Shown: positions 19,863 to 30,442, counted from the first letter of the stretch. The stretch is 64,000 bases of DNA from Pyropia haitanensis (GCA_008729055.1 SDUX01000005.1:670801-734800), one strand, 5' to 3'. Program-made: numbers and translations. The notes: generated by a model not told the origin, from the letters alone.

Positions 19863-21686
19863 ATCGACTAAACCGACGTCGCTGAGCACGGTTATGTGCT
19901 CAGAATGTTTCGCAATCATCGGGAAGTGGGTCATACAGACCCCTAAAGTGGCCTTTCTGGACAGGAAGCCTCGACAGGCCGTCTTACGCCCCACAGTGCT
20001 CTTGCGCACTAGAAGCTACAGTTCTCAGATCCCAAAAGTACAGCAGACCTCCTCCAATACATTAGTGGTTCTCATCGGCGCTATGGGTGCGTCCAGCTGC
20101 GCAACATTGCCTAAAGCGCCACCCTTTGCACGCGTTCAACAATGTCCGGACCCCGGCAAGCCTTCCAACCACCATGAGCAATTGTAGGCCACCAGGTACT
20201 CATAACCTCAGTGTCTGTGCAAGAAAAGAGGACGGCAAACCACAAAAAAGCTCTGGGAGGCGGGGCGTTTATAGCATGAAGCGCTTCCCTCCCCGAGTTC
20301 CTGGCTTTTTCTGTCGCCCATGATGGTGCAGAGCAAAAAAAGGATACATCAATAGTCGCAGCGTCATCAGTTTTCTCGGGAATGACAGATCCCTCCAGCT
20401 CCGCGGGTCCTATGTCCTTTACATACACGTACATACCGAGCAACAGGTCACACCATAACGGACAGGCGGCGCTTGTCAGCGCTATTCACTAAAAAAAAAT
20501 CACTGGCTGTTGGAGCGTGGACCATTGGGGAGGCCAAAAAATCACAACTGACAACGTTTCACCGTCACGAGTGCGCCCGAGCGGCGGAACCAGTGGTGTG
20601 AGGGTAATACACTTCGGCCCTCCATGAAGCCGTTGTGGTCGCTGCCGTGGCAGACGTGTGTGCAGGCGCGCTCTCAACGCTGATAGGAGTCGGAGACAAG
20701 GCATACATATCCACCAAATCTGCTCGGAGAGCGTAAAACGGCGAAGCGGGCGACTGGGGCGGGGAGGAGGGGGGCGTCAGACGCCGGCGCTACAGTCTTC
20801 GGCGTTGGCAGTCGCAAGTCGCTGACCAGGATGGGTTCAGAGTCAAATATTGTAATCCCATCTCCGGAAACGATTGTTTCAGTACTACAATCTTCATCTC
20901 GCCCAGTTCAGATTGTGCAACAGCCTATCAGGTTGGACGACTTGGACATCTGATTCGCCAGATAGGCCAGGAGATGTGAGTCAAGTCAGATGTGTATGGA
21001 CTGTTGACTTCCATGGAACAATCACTTGGATTGTAATTACAATCAAATATCTCTGCCTGCCATGTGAGTAGCTGGTCGCCACAGTCGTCTTGCTGCCCGG
21101 CCGCCTCAACCAGCGTCAGGGGAGGTGGCTCGCCGCGGCGCGGGCGCCAGCCTGCCGCGGTCGCGTGCGGGGGGAGACCGCAGTGCGCGGCCGCGGCGTC
21201 AGCCCCCCCCACCGGCCGGGGCAATGGCGGTGGACTGCGAAAGTGCCGGCAGACGGCGCTGCCACGACGGTCGCGCCGGGGGTGAGCGGCGGCGGCCGCG
21301 GCCGCCGCAACCGCGATACAAGCGGTGGTGCGCAGCAACGGCGGTGGCCGCTGCCGCCGTGGCAGCGGCTGCAGGGGCAGCATTGACGAGCGGCGGCCGC
21401 CGCCGCCGCCGCCTCCGCCGCTGCCGCCGTCGCCAGACCCGTGGCGGTGGGCGGCGGCGGTGGTTGCACCAGGGGCCGCAGCCGCAGCCGCGGGGGCAGC
21501 GGTGACGGGTTGCGGCGGTCGCGGCCGCGTCGGAGACGCAGGCGGCGGAGGTGCGCCGGCCAACGAGGCGTGCCTCACGGTGGTGGGGGGGTGCCCGAGG
21601 TGATTATGGAGGGGTGCCCCAGAGAGGCCGTGAGAGCCTGTATACTAAACCGGCGATTTGAGAGCCTGGACGCAGGTATACACTAA

Positions 21687-22251
21687 GAGCACATCCAACA
21701 ATGCCAGGATGGTCGCGAATACGTACACGTGGCTCTCATATTTGCTGGATGGGGTTCGAACGCTCAGCAGTCAATACAAACGGCCGCATGACGCCCCAAC
21801 GGCAGACCATATATGACGAATCTGATTCATATATTTTTGGTAAGTACTCTGCATATTCGGATCGCAGGATGGGGTTGGTCTCTCCTGCGCCCCATTTTGT
21901 GTGAGAATGGGGAGCGAGCGGGACCATCCCCATCCTGTTGGCGACCTGTAAAACGAAATCGGACCAATGGGGTGACTGAAACGTGGCTGTGGACGATCGC
22001 GGGCTCGCATCCCAGCTGCTTCTCTGATCCCGATTTGAAGCTACATTCGAGGAATGGGGTTGGGTCTTTGTTCTCCCACCGGCGTGAACCCATCCTTCCG
22101 CCTTTTCGGCTAGTCTGCGCCCCGTTCTATATAAGTCCTGCAAGACCGGTTGGGGCACGCCCCAACAGAAATGGGCATCCAACCAGAAGCGCGCACGTGT
22201 TCGCTGAAATGAATCATTTGACCGTTGGTCCCGACGTTGCTGGATGTGCTC
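21687..22251. mobile_element. PIF/Harbinger-type MITE, 565 bp, TSD TAA
   Basis: Terminal inverted repeats GAGCACATCCAACAA (left) and GAGCACATCCAGCAA (right, complement), each immediately flanked by TAA (21684-21686 and 22252-22254). A three-base TAA/TTA duplication and a GAGCA-type terminus are typical of Tourist/PIF-Harbinger MITEs. The interior has inverted segments (for example GATGGGG-containing stretches around 21,870-21,950) but no coding capacity. Joining the flanks restores an uninterrupted sequence with one TAA. Confidence 0.7.
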
Positions 22252-22599
22252 TAAGCCCCCCTCAGGCACCCGTGAGAGGGTGTATACTGGAGCGTGTCTT
22301 TCGCTCATCCAGTCGTCACGTGTCCCGTGTCCCTGGGCCTCTTCGTCGGAAACAGTGCATCACATCTGGGGCGCCACATCTGGCAGCTGTGCAGCTGTGA
22401 TGAGGTCTGGAGGTGTAACGTTCGCACGCTCCCCTTTACAAACACGAGCCCCCCCTATAGGCTCTGCGAGACACCCTCATGTCGACGCGCAGGGAGGGCG
22501 TGAGGGCCACCCTGCTCACGCTGGGCGCGTAACATTTCATGAGCCCCCCATGGGCCCCCCGAGCCCCGGTGGAAACGCGCTACAAGTAACCCCCCCAAG

Positions 22600-22710
22600 C
22601 GGGCGCCCAGTAAATCCCCCCCCCATTTCTCCCCAGTAAATCCCCCCCCCCCCCCCCCCAAAACCCCCCCAGACGCACCCCCCCCCCCCCCCCCCCAACA
22701 CCCCTCAGAG
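22600..22710. repeat. poly-C runs
   Basis: Several uninterrupted C runs (18 or more near 22,643 and 22,678) separated by short A/T-containing spacers. The opposite strand could form G-quadruplexes. Run lengths here should be treated as uncertain in any assembly. Confidence 0.85.
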
Positions 22711-22762
22711 CGACCCACAACGGATTAGTAGCCCACCTACACGACGGATCCGTTGTGGGTCG
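22711..22762. repeat. 52-bp perfect hairpin
   Basis: CGACCCACAACGGAT (22711-22725) pairs perfectly with ATCCGTTGTGGGTCG (22748-22762) around a 22-nt loop. Loop plus right stem are repeated inverted at 15,995-16,031, where the second stem arm has decayed. Confidence 0.8.
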
Positions 22763-23947
22763 TTTTCCTTGGAATACTACCTCTAGGTTTGCGGATAGGC
22801 CCAAATTCAGTTCCGACACGGGACGCACTGGTCTCCCCCGAACGGCTGATGACAGACATGGAGTGATCCACTCCAGCATCTCGGGACTCGTCCTCGCCAA
22901 CGGCATCGCTTTTCGAGCCGGGGCACTTTGACCGGCGAGTGATGACACATCACGGTGTTGACTGGCTCCCGGTCTTACATACTGAGATTCGGTGTAACCC
23001 GTCGGGTCACTCTTCGGGCCTAACCGTAACGTGTGCTGCTTGGGTCCCGAAGAGGCTCTGGACCGCCCCGCCCGGCGCGTCTCGCGCGATCACCCCTGCC
23101 AGGGGTCGCGCGATTTCCCTCGCTGGGCAAATCAAACACGTAGCACTGCTTAGATGCGCCCCCGGTCCAGTGCCTCGCGAGCCCCCCCCCCCCCCCCCTC
23201 CCCGTTGGTTCTGTGGAAAACCTGCCCAAATCGAGCTGCGCGACGCCCACCACCCTCTCTGCCACGTCCCTTGTGGACCCCCCTCCTGTGGCCAGCTCGT
23301 GAGGGGGTGCTACCAACGTGGCCGTCGTGGCTGCCATCGTCGCGCCGCTCGCGAGTATGCCAGGTGCGTCACGTTCCCGCTACCGCTCTCCGTTTGCAGC
23401 GTGAGCCACCACGCGCGCCGTTTACGAGAGGGCAGCGGCCGCTCTGGCGCTCTTTCACCCCATCATGTGAGCTAACGACACGCCCCAGAACCCGACTCTA
23501 TCCTTTTACTATGCTTGATTGCTTGATTGGACTTTGGATCTTGCTCCCCACGTTGCCATCTACCGCAGTGCGAAGGACCACGCCGCACAGAGCCACGCTG
23601 CCATCAACCACGCCGCGGACAATCACGCTGCGATCAACGGCGCGGCCCAAAGCCACTGCCGCCAGCAGCCACGCCGCCGACAGCCACGCTGCTGGCAACC
23701 ACGCTGCACTGCCATTCCGTTTGCATTGCCCGACTCGTACGTTGCGCGCGGCTGTTTTTATCTTCCTGGTGCTGAGTGGCATAGTGGAGGGACCCGTGGG
23801 AATAGCCCACCACACACTTTGAGGCTTTGTTGCCCGGGACGTGCGTGCTGACGGTGACCGGATTCTTGCTTCTGTTCCTGTGTCTTTGTGCGTCTACGGT
23901 TTTGTGCTGATTGTCTGGCACAAGCACGCACGCCCCAGTAGCGCACG
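22763..23947. other. upstream region of the Harbinger gene, no gene called
   Basis: Mixed sequence with a C run near 23,180-23,200 and a degenerate minisatellite at about 23,575-23,710, built on CCACGCCGC/CCACGCTGC with spacers. Frames here are short and lack domains. The last few hundred bases, which are less GC-rich, should hold the promoter of the transposase, but I cannot point to a TATA box. Confidence 0.4.
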
Positions 23948-26299
23948 ATGGACCCCAGACAGGCAGCGCTCGACGGGGACTCTGGAGGTGATGACGAGGA
24001 CATTGCCATCGCCCTCCTTCTTTGCCAACGATTGATTACCATGCACGCATGGCGCCGCAGGCGTCAGCTGAGAGGGCGTGCATGGCGTCCACTCCCCGGA
24101 TCGTACCCTGGTAAGAGAGGCAACAAGGCGAGAGAGTTCGAGAAGGCGGTGCACACCATTCGGCGGCAATACTTTGGCGTGGATGGTCGCCCTCCGACCT
24201 ACGACGAGGCCGACTTCCAGCGACGGTTCCGCATGCCACGAGCGCTGTTTATGCGCATCTATGAAGACTTGAAGGACGAGGCCTGGTGGCGTCAGCGACC
24301 TAACGCGACCGGGAAGCTCCAGGCACATCCGCTGCAGAAGCTGGTGGCCGCGCTGCGTGTGCTGGCCTATGGGACGGCGGCGGACAGCACGGATGACTAC
24401 GCCGAGCTCAGCAAGACTACCACTCTCGAAGCAGTGACCCGCCTGGTTGAGTTTATCTTGGAGAAGTACCAGGCCTTCTATCTGTGCGCCCCCACCATTG
24501 AGGACCTCCAGAACATCATGCGGCGAAACGCGTAGCGCGGCTTGCCGGGCTGCATCGGCAGTTTGGACTGCTGTCACTGGCGGTGGACGAAGTGCCCGGT
24601 CGAGTATCAGGGCATATACCAGAAGGGTGGCAGGGGGCGCCAGCGCACCACTGTGCTGGAGACCGTTTGCGACGAAGACTTGTGGATCTGGCATATTTTT
24701 GCTGAGTCCCCGGGCAGCAACAACGACTTGAACGTGCTGGCGCACAGCCCGTTGATGGTGGACGTCAACCGGGGCCGGTGGCCACCGCCGGGACTGAGCT
24801 ACACGGTGAATGGGACTGTCTTCTCTACTCCTTATTATCTTGTTGATGGCATGTACCCCCGCTATTCTTTTCTTGTCTCTCCTCATCTGAGCCCCACGCC
24901 TGCCCCGGAGCGTGCGTTTAATCGTATGCACGAGGGTATGAGGAAGGATGTTAAGCGCCTTTATGCGGTACTGACTGCCCGCTTCCACATCGCTCTCTAT
25001 CCTGCTCGCTCTGCCCACGTTTCCACCCTGATCCGTACGGCCAAAGCAGTTGCCATCCTCCACAATATGATCACCGAGTGGAGACGCCACGGGTATGTGT
25101 CGAGATTTTCACCCGGCAATGGTCTCGGTGGCGGAGGGGGTGCGGCTCCAGGCGGACCCGCCGGAGCCGCACCAGAAGGTGTTGGTGCTAATGTCGGAGG
25201 CGTGGGGGGTGGAGCTGATGGGCGGAGTTGCGGCAGTGGTAGTAGCGGTGACGGAGACGATGGGGACTCGGGGCCGCCGCCTCCCTCCGATGGTGGCGGT
25301 GCTGCTGGACGTGGCGCCGCTGTCCCACCGCCACCTCTTGACGGTACAGATGCTGCTGGAGCGGCCGGCGCGCCACCGCATCCGGGGTATGGAGGAGAGA
25401 TTGATGGCGGCGACGCTGCCGCGCCGCCATCGCCTGGAGGTGGTTGTGCGGGCAACGCTGGAGGCGGTGGCCCGCCGGTGCCGCCCGCTCTTGGCGGCGG
25501 TGGAGGCGATGACGGTGGGGACGGCGCGCGGGTGCCGCCCGATAGGGGCGCCGGTGGAGGCCATGGCGTTAGCGGCGGCGCGCCGGTGCCGCCCGCTCGT
25601 GATGGCGGTGCACGTGATGGAGTTGGCGGCGGCGCGCCGGTGCCGCCCGCTGGTGGCGGAGTTACAGGCGGCGGTGGTGCTGGCGGCGCGCCGGTGCTGC
25701 GCGGTGGTGGGGGCGGTTGACGAGGCCATGTCCGCAGCGGCGGCGCGCCGGTGCCGCCCGCTCGTGGTGGCGGTTCACCTGATGGAGCTGGCGGCGGCGC
25801 GCCGGTGCCGCCCATTGGTGGTAGAGTTGCAGGCGGCGGTGGTGCCGGCGGCGCGCCGGTGCTGCCCGTTGGTGGGGGCGGTGGAGGCGATGTCGGTGGC
25901 GGCGGCGCGCTGGTGCCGCCGGCCGGTGGTGGCGGTGGAGGCGGCGGTGTTGGTGACGCCGCGCCGGTGCCGCCCATTGGTGGTGGAGTTGCAGTCGGCG
26001 GTGGTGCCGGTGGTGCGCCGGGGCCGCCGTCTGGTGGTGGAGAGGGAGGGGGCGGTGTTGGTGGCGGCGCGCCGGGGCCGCCTGCTGGTGGTGGTGGTGG
26101 GGAAGATGGCGGCGGCCGGGAGGGTGCTGTTCCACAGGTTGTTCCTGGCGTGGGTGCGGAGAATGGCGCGTTGATGCGCATTCTATTGGCTTGGTTTCAT
26201 GCTGTCGACAGCGACACGCACATTGCTTTGAAGAATGCGCTTACAACGCATGTGTGGGTCAACCGAGAGAACCTTCTTCCGCCATACGACTATGAGTAA
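23948..26299 (+). pseudogene. PIF/Harbinger transposase, nonsense-mutated and catalytic Glu lost
   Basis: One continuous frame of about 783 codons with two in-frame stops: TAG 24533-24535 and TGA 25718-25720. The N-terminal half has a helix-rich HTH-type region (RMPRALFMRIYEDL...LQKLVAALRVLAYGTA). After the first stop comes the plant-type DDE_Tnp_4 nuclease: LPGCIGSLDCCHW with the first Asp, PGSNNDLNVL with the second Asp, YLVDGMYP, and RKDVKRLYAVLTARF. In this last motif family members have E (RKDVERAFGVLQ), so the third acidic residue is Lys (AAG 24953-24955). A ~350-residue Gly/Pro/Ala repeat follows, and then a conserved-looking tail (LKNALTTHVWVNRENLLPP). It could once have mobilised MITEs like that at 21,687. 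TIRs of this copy were not found. Confidence 0.85.
25100..26150. repeat. GC-rich minisatellite inside the Harbinger frame
   Basis: Imperfect repeats of roughly 50-60 bp containing GGCGGCGCGCCGGTGCCGCC, spelling GGGAPVPP in the transposase frame. The overlapping frames (359 aa +, 394 aa and 206 aa -) are products of this repeat. The expansion sits between the nuclease core and the C-terminal tail. Confidence 0.75.
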
Positions 26300-27470
26300 A
26301 AAGCTGTGTCCATGTATCTTGCTGGCAGCGGGGTGGGAACTGAAATGCGCGGCGCTGGCGCCGTGACCAGTCAGTGTGCCACGGCTTGGCGGTGTCATGA
26401 AGCTGACCCTTTATGGCACCACTATACCTGTGCCTGTCCAGTGGACTGCCATGACGCTGCCGCGTCGTGGCACTGCTGCCTGTGTTCCGCATCGAGGCGC
26501 AAGAGCAGACCGGCACGGATTGGCAGGCTGTATTGCCTAGCGAGAGTGAGGGACGGTCAAGAGCGCGCGATTTGCATCATCAACACCACTCTGTTTTCTC
26601 AGGGGGGGCCCTCGCCGTCGCGCCCACTAAGTCCACCATGCTAGTACGCGCCGAGCAGGTCCGCGGATGGCTTGCGATCCAACGCCGCACACGCTGTCGA
26701 CGGGCGGGGAGGGGGGGGCGGCGGCTGGCGGCAGCGCTGGCGGCGCGCGCTCCTTGCTCCATCGAGCAGTCCAGTACGGAGGCCAAAAGTACATGCGGGT
26801 GCGGGGGGGGACAATGCGGGAGCGCTCCGCCAATCTGCGTAGGTAAGGCGAGGCCGTCCCTCACGCGGTCGCTTTCCCAGCTGCGCGTGGCACATAGTGG
26901 TGTCTCTGTGCGTCTGGGGTATGGCACGTCTTACTGTCCCGACGCCGTGACGCCCCTTCTCGGGCAGTGCCTCCAAATTCGTCTCATCGCAGCAGCAACA
27001 AGAATAAACAGTAGGGCGCCAATGAGATAAATCCGATGATGCGTATCTGGCCAATGACTGCTCCCCATGAGCGTTCACTGTTGCGAGAATTTCTCTAGAC
27101 TGCTGAGCTGCTCGAAGAGAGATCAGGCACCACTTCCATCAAGCGCAGCCGCTCTCTGGAGAAACGCATGCGACGGAGAAAAGACCGCGAAGAATGCTCT
27201 GGAAACCACCAGCGTTTTGACCAATAAGATCTGTGTTCAAGAACCCTCTGTCGATGCAGCCAATCACCAGCTGTGTAGAATCTGTCCACCGCAGCCCGGT
27301 ATTGGTCATTGTTCGACTGCCAGCACGCGATTGGCCCATGCTGTTGCCTTGGCATTTTGGTTGTTGTCGAAAGGAGACAAAATTGGGGGAACTGCAGTAT
27401 CTCTCCCACAAAAGTCAGCCGCTCTCGTGGGTTGCCAGTGATCGCATCCCTCCCCGAACAGATGTCTTGC
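26300..27470. other. no gene called
   Basis: Short frames only, without domain signatures. Includes a G-rich stretch at about 26,700-26,825. The 3' end of the Harbinger element should be in here, but no TIR/TSD pair could be matched to the 22.3-23.9 kb side. Confidence 0.35.
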
Positions 27471-27890
27471 TACATGCCCTCCCTGGCGTTATCCCCGCCG
27501 TGCCCCGCGCCCTCCTCCCCGTCCTCCTCGCAGTGCTCCTCCCATCCCTCCTCTCAGCCTTCCTCCCGGCCGTGTTCCGCGCCCTCCTCCCAGTCCTCCC
27601 AGTCCTGCTCCAAGCCGTCCTCCTCGCCCGATTCCCCGCCCTCTTCCCCGCCCTCCTCCACGCCGTCTTCTCTGCCCTCCTCCGCGCCCTTCTCCGCACC
27701 CTCATCCCATCCTTCCTCCCCGCCGTCCTCCTTGCCGTCCTCCCACCCTGCTCTGCAACCGCCTCCCCAACCTTTTCCGCGTGCTCATCCCCGCTTTCCT
27801 CCCGGCCCCCCCCCACGTCCTCCTCCTCGCCCTCTTCCGCTTCCTCCTCCTTCCCTCCCTCCTCCCAGCCCTCATCTCCGCCGGTCTCGA
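27471..27890. repeat. polypyrimidine (CCTCCTCC)n tract
   Basis: About 400 bp in which the + strand is almost only C and T, with GCC/GTC/CGC interruptions every 12-15 bases. It gives Ser/Pro-rich and Leu-rich artefact frames on + and Arg-rich ones on -. It lies directly downstream of the exonuclease-like gene. Confidence 0.8.
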
Positions 27891-27903
27891 CCTCCGCATC
27901 GTT

Positions 27904-28617
27904 CTAGCCACCAGGAGGGAAGTACTGTGCACGAACAAGCTCAGCAACACGGAACACGCCAAAGGCGTAAAGGGCCAGCAATCTGGCTTGCCACATGAAC
28001 AGCTTCGACGCCTCCCAGTCAGTGTGGCGCAGCGGCATCATGTGCGGAAGCGCGAGGTTGAGCAAGTCCGTCGTTGCGGCAGACAAGGTGGTGTACACCT
28101 GTCGGTACTTCCGGCCGCAGGACGCTAGCTCGTCATGGAGGTTGCGCAGTCGTACACCGGCTCTGCCAATCGCGCTCTTGACGTCAAAAGTGCGACAGGC
28201 AATCTTCTGCAACTGCGGGTCGGTCAGCAGCCGGCGCCAAGACGACGTGATGGGGCCACCGGCAACCACCCTTAGTGGAAGCACGTCGGCGGAACGCGCG
28301 GAAGCCAGCGCCACAGCCAGGGCAGGTCCATCTCCCCCCATCCACACCGCGTGGACGCTGACCCATGCCCGTTTTGTGCGGCGCTCGTCGTCAAAGGCGC
28401 CCCGCCAAACTCTTTCAGCGCCGGTGTCCGCCGCCGCCTCTGAGCTGCAGAGGGTGACGCTGTAGCCTGTGTCCTCTGCGGGCAGTGCCAGCAGAGGCTG
28501 GTCGGCAGGCGGGGCTGTTGGCACTGCTAGCCCCGCGGCACCGTCCGTGCCGAAGCGCGGGAGGCGCGGCCACTCACCTGGCTGAGATTTGGGGGAAAGA
28601 GACTGCCGAGGATGCAT
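27904..28617 (-). CDS. degenerate RNase D/WRN-like 3'-5' exonuclease domain protein
   Basis: From ATG 28617 the frame encodes about 237 residues. The last ~150 follow the DEDD exonuclease pattern: a strand ending in W where the family has fDlEW (here VHAVWMGG), a hydrophobic ALAVALASA strand, LLTDPQLQKIACRTFDVKSAI..GVRLRNLHDELA, then PHMMPLRHTDWE and LLALYAFGVFRVAEL. The Asp/Glu of the first motif and the final Asp (YAALDA in relatives, LLALYA here) are missing, so catalysis is unlikely; the middle Asp residues are kept. A perfect donor CAG|GTGAGTG (28,577) and an acceptor ending CCCGCAG (28,476) could remove a 102-nt intron without changing frame. It ends with TAG at 27904, next to the polypyrimidine tract. 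Assignment is by motif spacing only. Confidence 0.4.
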   Translation of the reverse strand: MHPRQSLSPKSQPGEWPRLPRFGTDGAAGLAVPTAPPADQPLLALPAEDTGYSVTLCSSEAAADTGAERVWRGAFDDERRTKRAWVSVHAVWMGGDGPALAVALASARSADVLPLRVVAGGPITSSWRRLLTDPQLQKIACRTFDVKSAIGRAGVRLRNLHDELASCGRKYRQVYTTLSAATTDLLNLALPHMMPLRHTDWEASKLFMWQARLLALYAFGVFRVAELVRAQYFPPGG

Positions 28618-29050
28618 GGGGGCAGAGACGAGCACGCTGGGGATTGCACAAGAGAGGTTGGAGGGATTGCAGCGCCAACGATGACAAGGCCGAGCACGTC
28701 GATGACAGTCGACGACGGACAGGTGCGACGGCCGGCTGCGGACACAGCCCCGGCCGCGCTGCCTCATCTCTCTTCGCAAAAGCTCTCCACCACCGTAATT
28801 AAGTCTTCCTGGGCCACTTATAATGCAAGCCGTGGCCGCCAGCGGCACTCCCCACGGTTGCACGTCCCAACGCAGCCAAGCTACACAATAGCCACCCAAA
28901 ATGACCACAGGCCGACCACATCCACCCACAGCGCGCAGCACCAGCCATCCCCTGTGCATCCTTGCCATTCCCGCAACGCATGAGGCGCCGCTTCCCGCCA
29001 GAATTTATTATCTTGCTGTCTCCGCGCGGCTCGTGCTGTCCCACATGGCA

Positions 29051-29406
29051 CGCTGCCCGTATGGGGACGCGATTCCGCCCCGCCTTACCCCCTACCTGCC
29101 GCTGTCAAGACGCCCCCCCGTCTAGGGTACCATCAATCCATGGGGCACGGACACGCTGTTGGAAGCGCGTTTCATTATTTTTTGAGAGTGGGCCAGCCAA
29201 TGAAATCACGTGCTTTTTTTTGCGCCTGGGGCAGTCCGTACGAGTGATCTCACGAGGCCGTCTCTTTGGCGGCCAGATACTGTGGCCGCCGCGCCCCGCG
29301 CCCTGCACCGCCCCCGCCTGGATCCGTCACGCTGTCGGCTTGGGCGGCACGTGGCGGCCAGGTGAGTTGCTCGTCGGGGGCGTGCGCGTCAGCCCCGCAC
29401 TCCCCA
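29051..29406 (+). repeat. left long inverted repeat of the H3/Myb unit
   Basis: Starts around GGGGACGCGATTCCGCCCCG and ends around GTCAGCCCCGCACTCCCC. Inverted partner at 34,176-34,531. An identical 67-codon frame falls in both copies, showing complete identity over that stretch; scattered substitutions occur near both ends. Holds an AT-rich island (TTTCATTATTTTTTGAGAG) in otherwise GC-rich sequence. Confidence 0.85.
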
Positions 29407-30043
29407 CCCCCCCACGTCGCGCTACGCACGCCACGCATCTCCACAAGCTACCCTCGCGTCAGCAGGCCGACGAGCACCCAACCGAGCACCCAACCGCGGA
29501 TGGCGCGCGCACACAGCGGCGCAGCACGCCGGTCGCTGACCGCCCAAGTGGGCAACGTCTGCGGCCAAGTCGCCCTCACGCTCCCACAGGCGGTGGTCCG
29601 CACGGCGGTTGTCGCCGAAAGCGTCCCCGCCCCACGACGGCGAGCATCGAAGGCGCCAAGGCTCCTCCCTCCCCTCTTTGTTGTCGCTCGTGGCCTATTG
29701 TGCGGCGCCACGCCGCAGGCCAGCGTTAAGTATCCCACTGTCTCCGCGCGGCTGGCGCTGAGCAGTTTTATCGGCGCGACCGCGGTCAGCACCGCCGTTT
29801 TTCGCCCCTCCTCAGCCTCTGCACTTTTTTGCAGTGTTCAGCCTGCTGTGTTTGGCGCTGAAGCTGCGTGCGGGCGCCGATCCTGCTCCGCCGTGCCCGT
29901 CCCCCCCATGCTTCCACGTCGTCCCTTCCCACCTGCGCAGCTCAATCCCACGTCCCCCCCCCCACGCTGCTTTTTTCCTCATTATACGCTTCTTGTACCC
30001 TCATCACAATGCGCTGGTGCGCCAATCTCCAGGCTGACCACGT
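29407..30043. promoter_or_regulatory. upstream region of the histone H3 gene
   Basis: About 640 bp between the left inverted repeat and the H3 start. No clear TATA box. A 16-bp motif CTGTCTCCGCGCGGCT at 29,738-29,753 also occurs just outside the repeat at 29,018-29,033. A TGA at 30035-30037 closes the H3 frame just upstream of its ATG. Role as promoter is inferred from position. Confidence 0.3.
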
Positions 30044-30442
30044 ATGGGCCGCGTCAATGCCAAGGCGGATCGGTACATTCCGAAGCTGCGCACCTCGCGG
30101 CATCCTCTGCGGGCTGCGCGGCGCGCGGACGCCGCGCCTCCTGTGCAGCGACGGTATCGGCCCGGGACGCGGGCTCTTCGCGAGATTAGACACTTTCAGA
30201 AGGGGACTGGAGTGCTCATCCCACGCAACCCGTTCGAGCGAGTGGTCCGCGAGATGGTGGACAGGCACTTCTCTGGCTATCGAAACCAGGAATCAGCGTT
30301 CCTGACGCTCAAACAAGCTTCCGAGGCGTATCTCGTCGACTTGTTCGCGGACAGCGACCTGTGCGCTATCCACGCCAAGCGTGTCACGATTATGCCCAAG
30401 GACATGACGCTCGCCCTCCGTATTCGCGGAGAGCGTATGTGA
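30044..30442 (+). CDS. divergent histone H3 variant (possible CenH3)
   Basis: 132 residues, intact, one exon, TGA stop. From residue ~42 it follows H3 closely: [20 protein letters not shown] (alphaN), [10 protein letters not shown] (alpha1), [20 protein letters not shown] (alpha2) and [20 protein letters not shown] (alpha3). The tail (residues 1-41) bears no resemblance to the canonical ARTKQTARKSTGG tail: K4, K9, K27 and their contexts are absent, while it stays Arg-rich. Loop 1 has canonical length ([15 protein letters not shown]), without the insertion common in centromeric H3, and the conserved F of RFQSSA is changed. So it is a replacement-type or centromeric-like variant; which one cannot be told from sequence alone. 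It is an H3 core with a private tail, inside an inverted-repeat-bounded segment. No canonical histone 3' stem-loop follows the stop. Confidence 0.85.
   Translation: MGRVNAKADRYIPKLRTSRHPLRAARRADAAPPVQRRYRPGTRALREIRHFQKGTGVLIPRNPFERVVREMVDRHFSGYRNQESAFLTLKQASEAYLVDLFADSDLCAIHAKRVTIMPKDMTLALRIRGERM

Larger units (their letters stand above)
16400..21580. mobile_element. foldback element, copy 2 (older), with nested solo LTR
   Basis: GC-rich C-strand arm 16,430-17,700, AT-richer inner left arm 17,701-19,756 (interrupted by a solo LTR), core 19,757-19,862 (inverse of the copy 1 core), inner right arm 19,863-21,070 and GC-rich G-strand arm 21,080-21,570. The inner arms match each other only at roughly 75% (compare 17,790-17,890 with the complement of 20,890-21,000, both containing GATAGGCTGT). 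They also match the arms of copy 1. Boundaries are approximate. No gene is recognised inside. Confidence 0.55.

Noticed and set aside
25100..26150. CRISPR-like array
   Set aside because: Repeats are degenerate, contiguous and without spacers, in a eukaryotic transposase frame.
24997..26181. 394-codon Pro-rich minus frame and 359-codon plus frame
   Set aside because: Generated by the GGCGCGCC minisatellite; the plus frame in register with the Harbinger C-terminus is the credible one.
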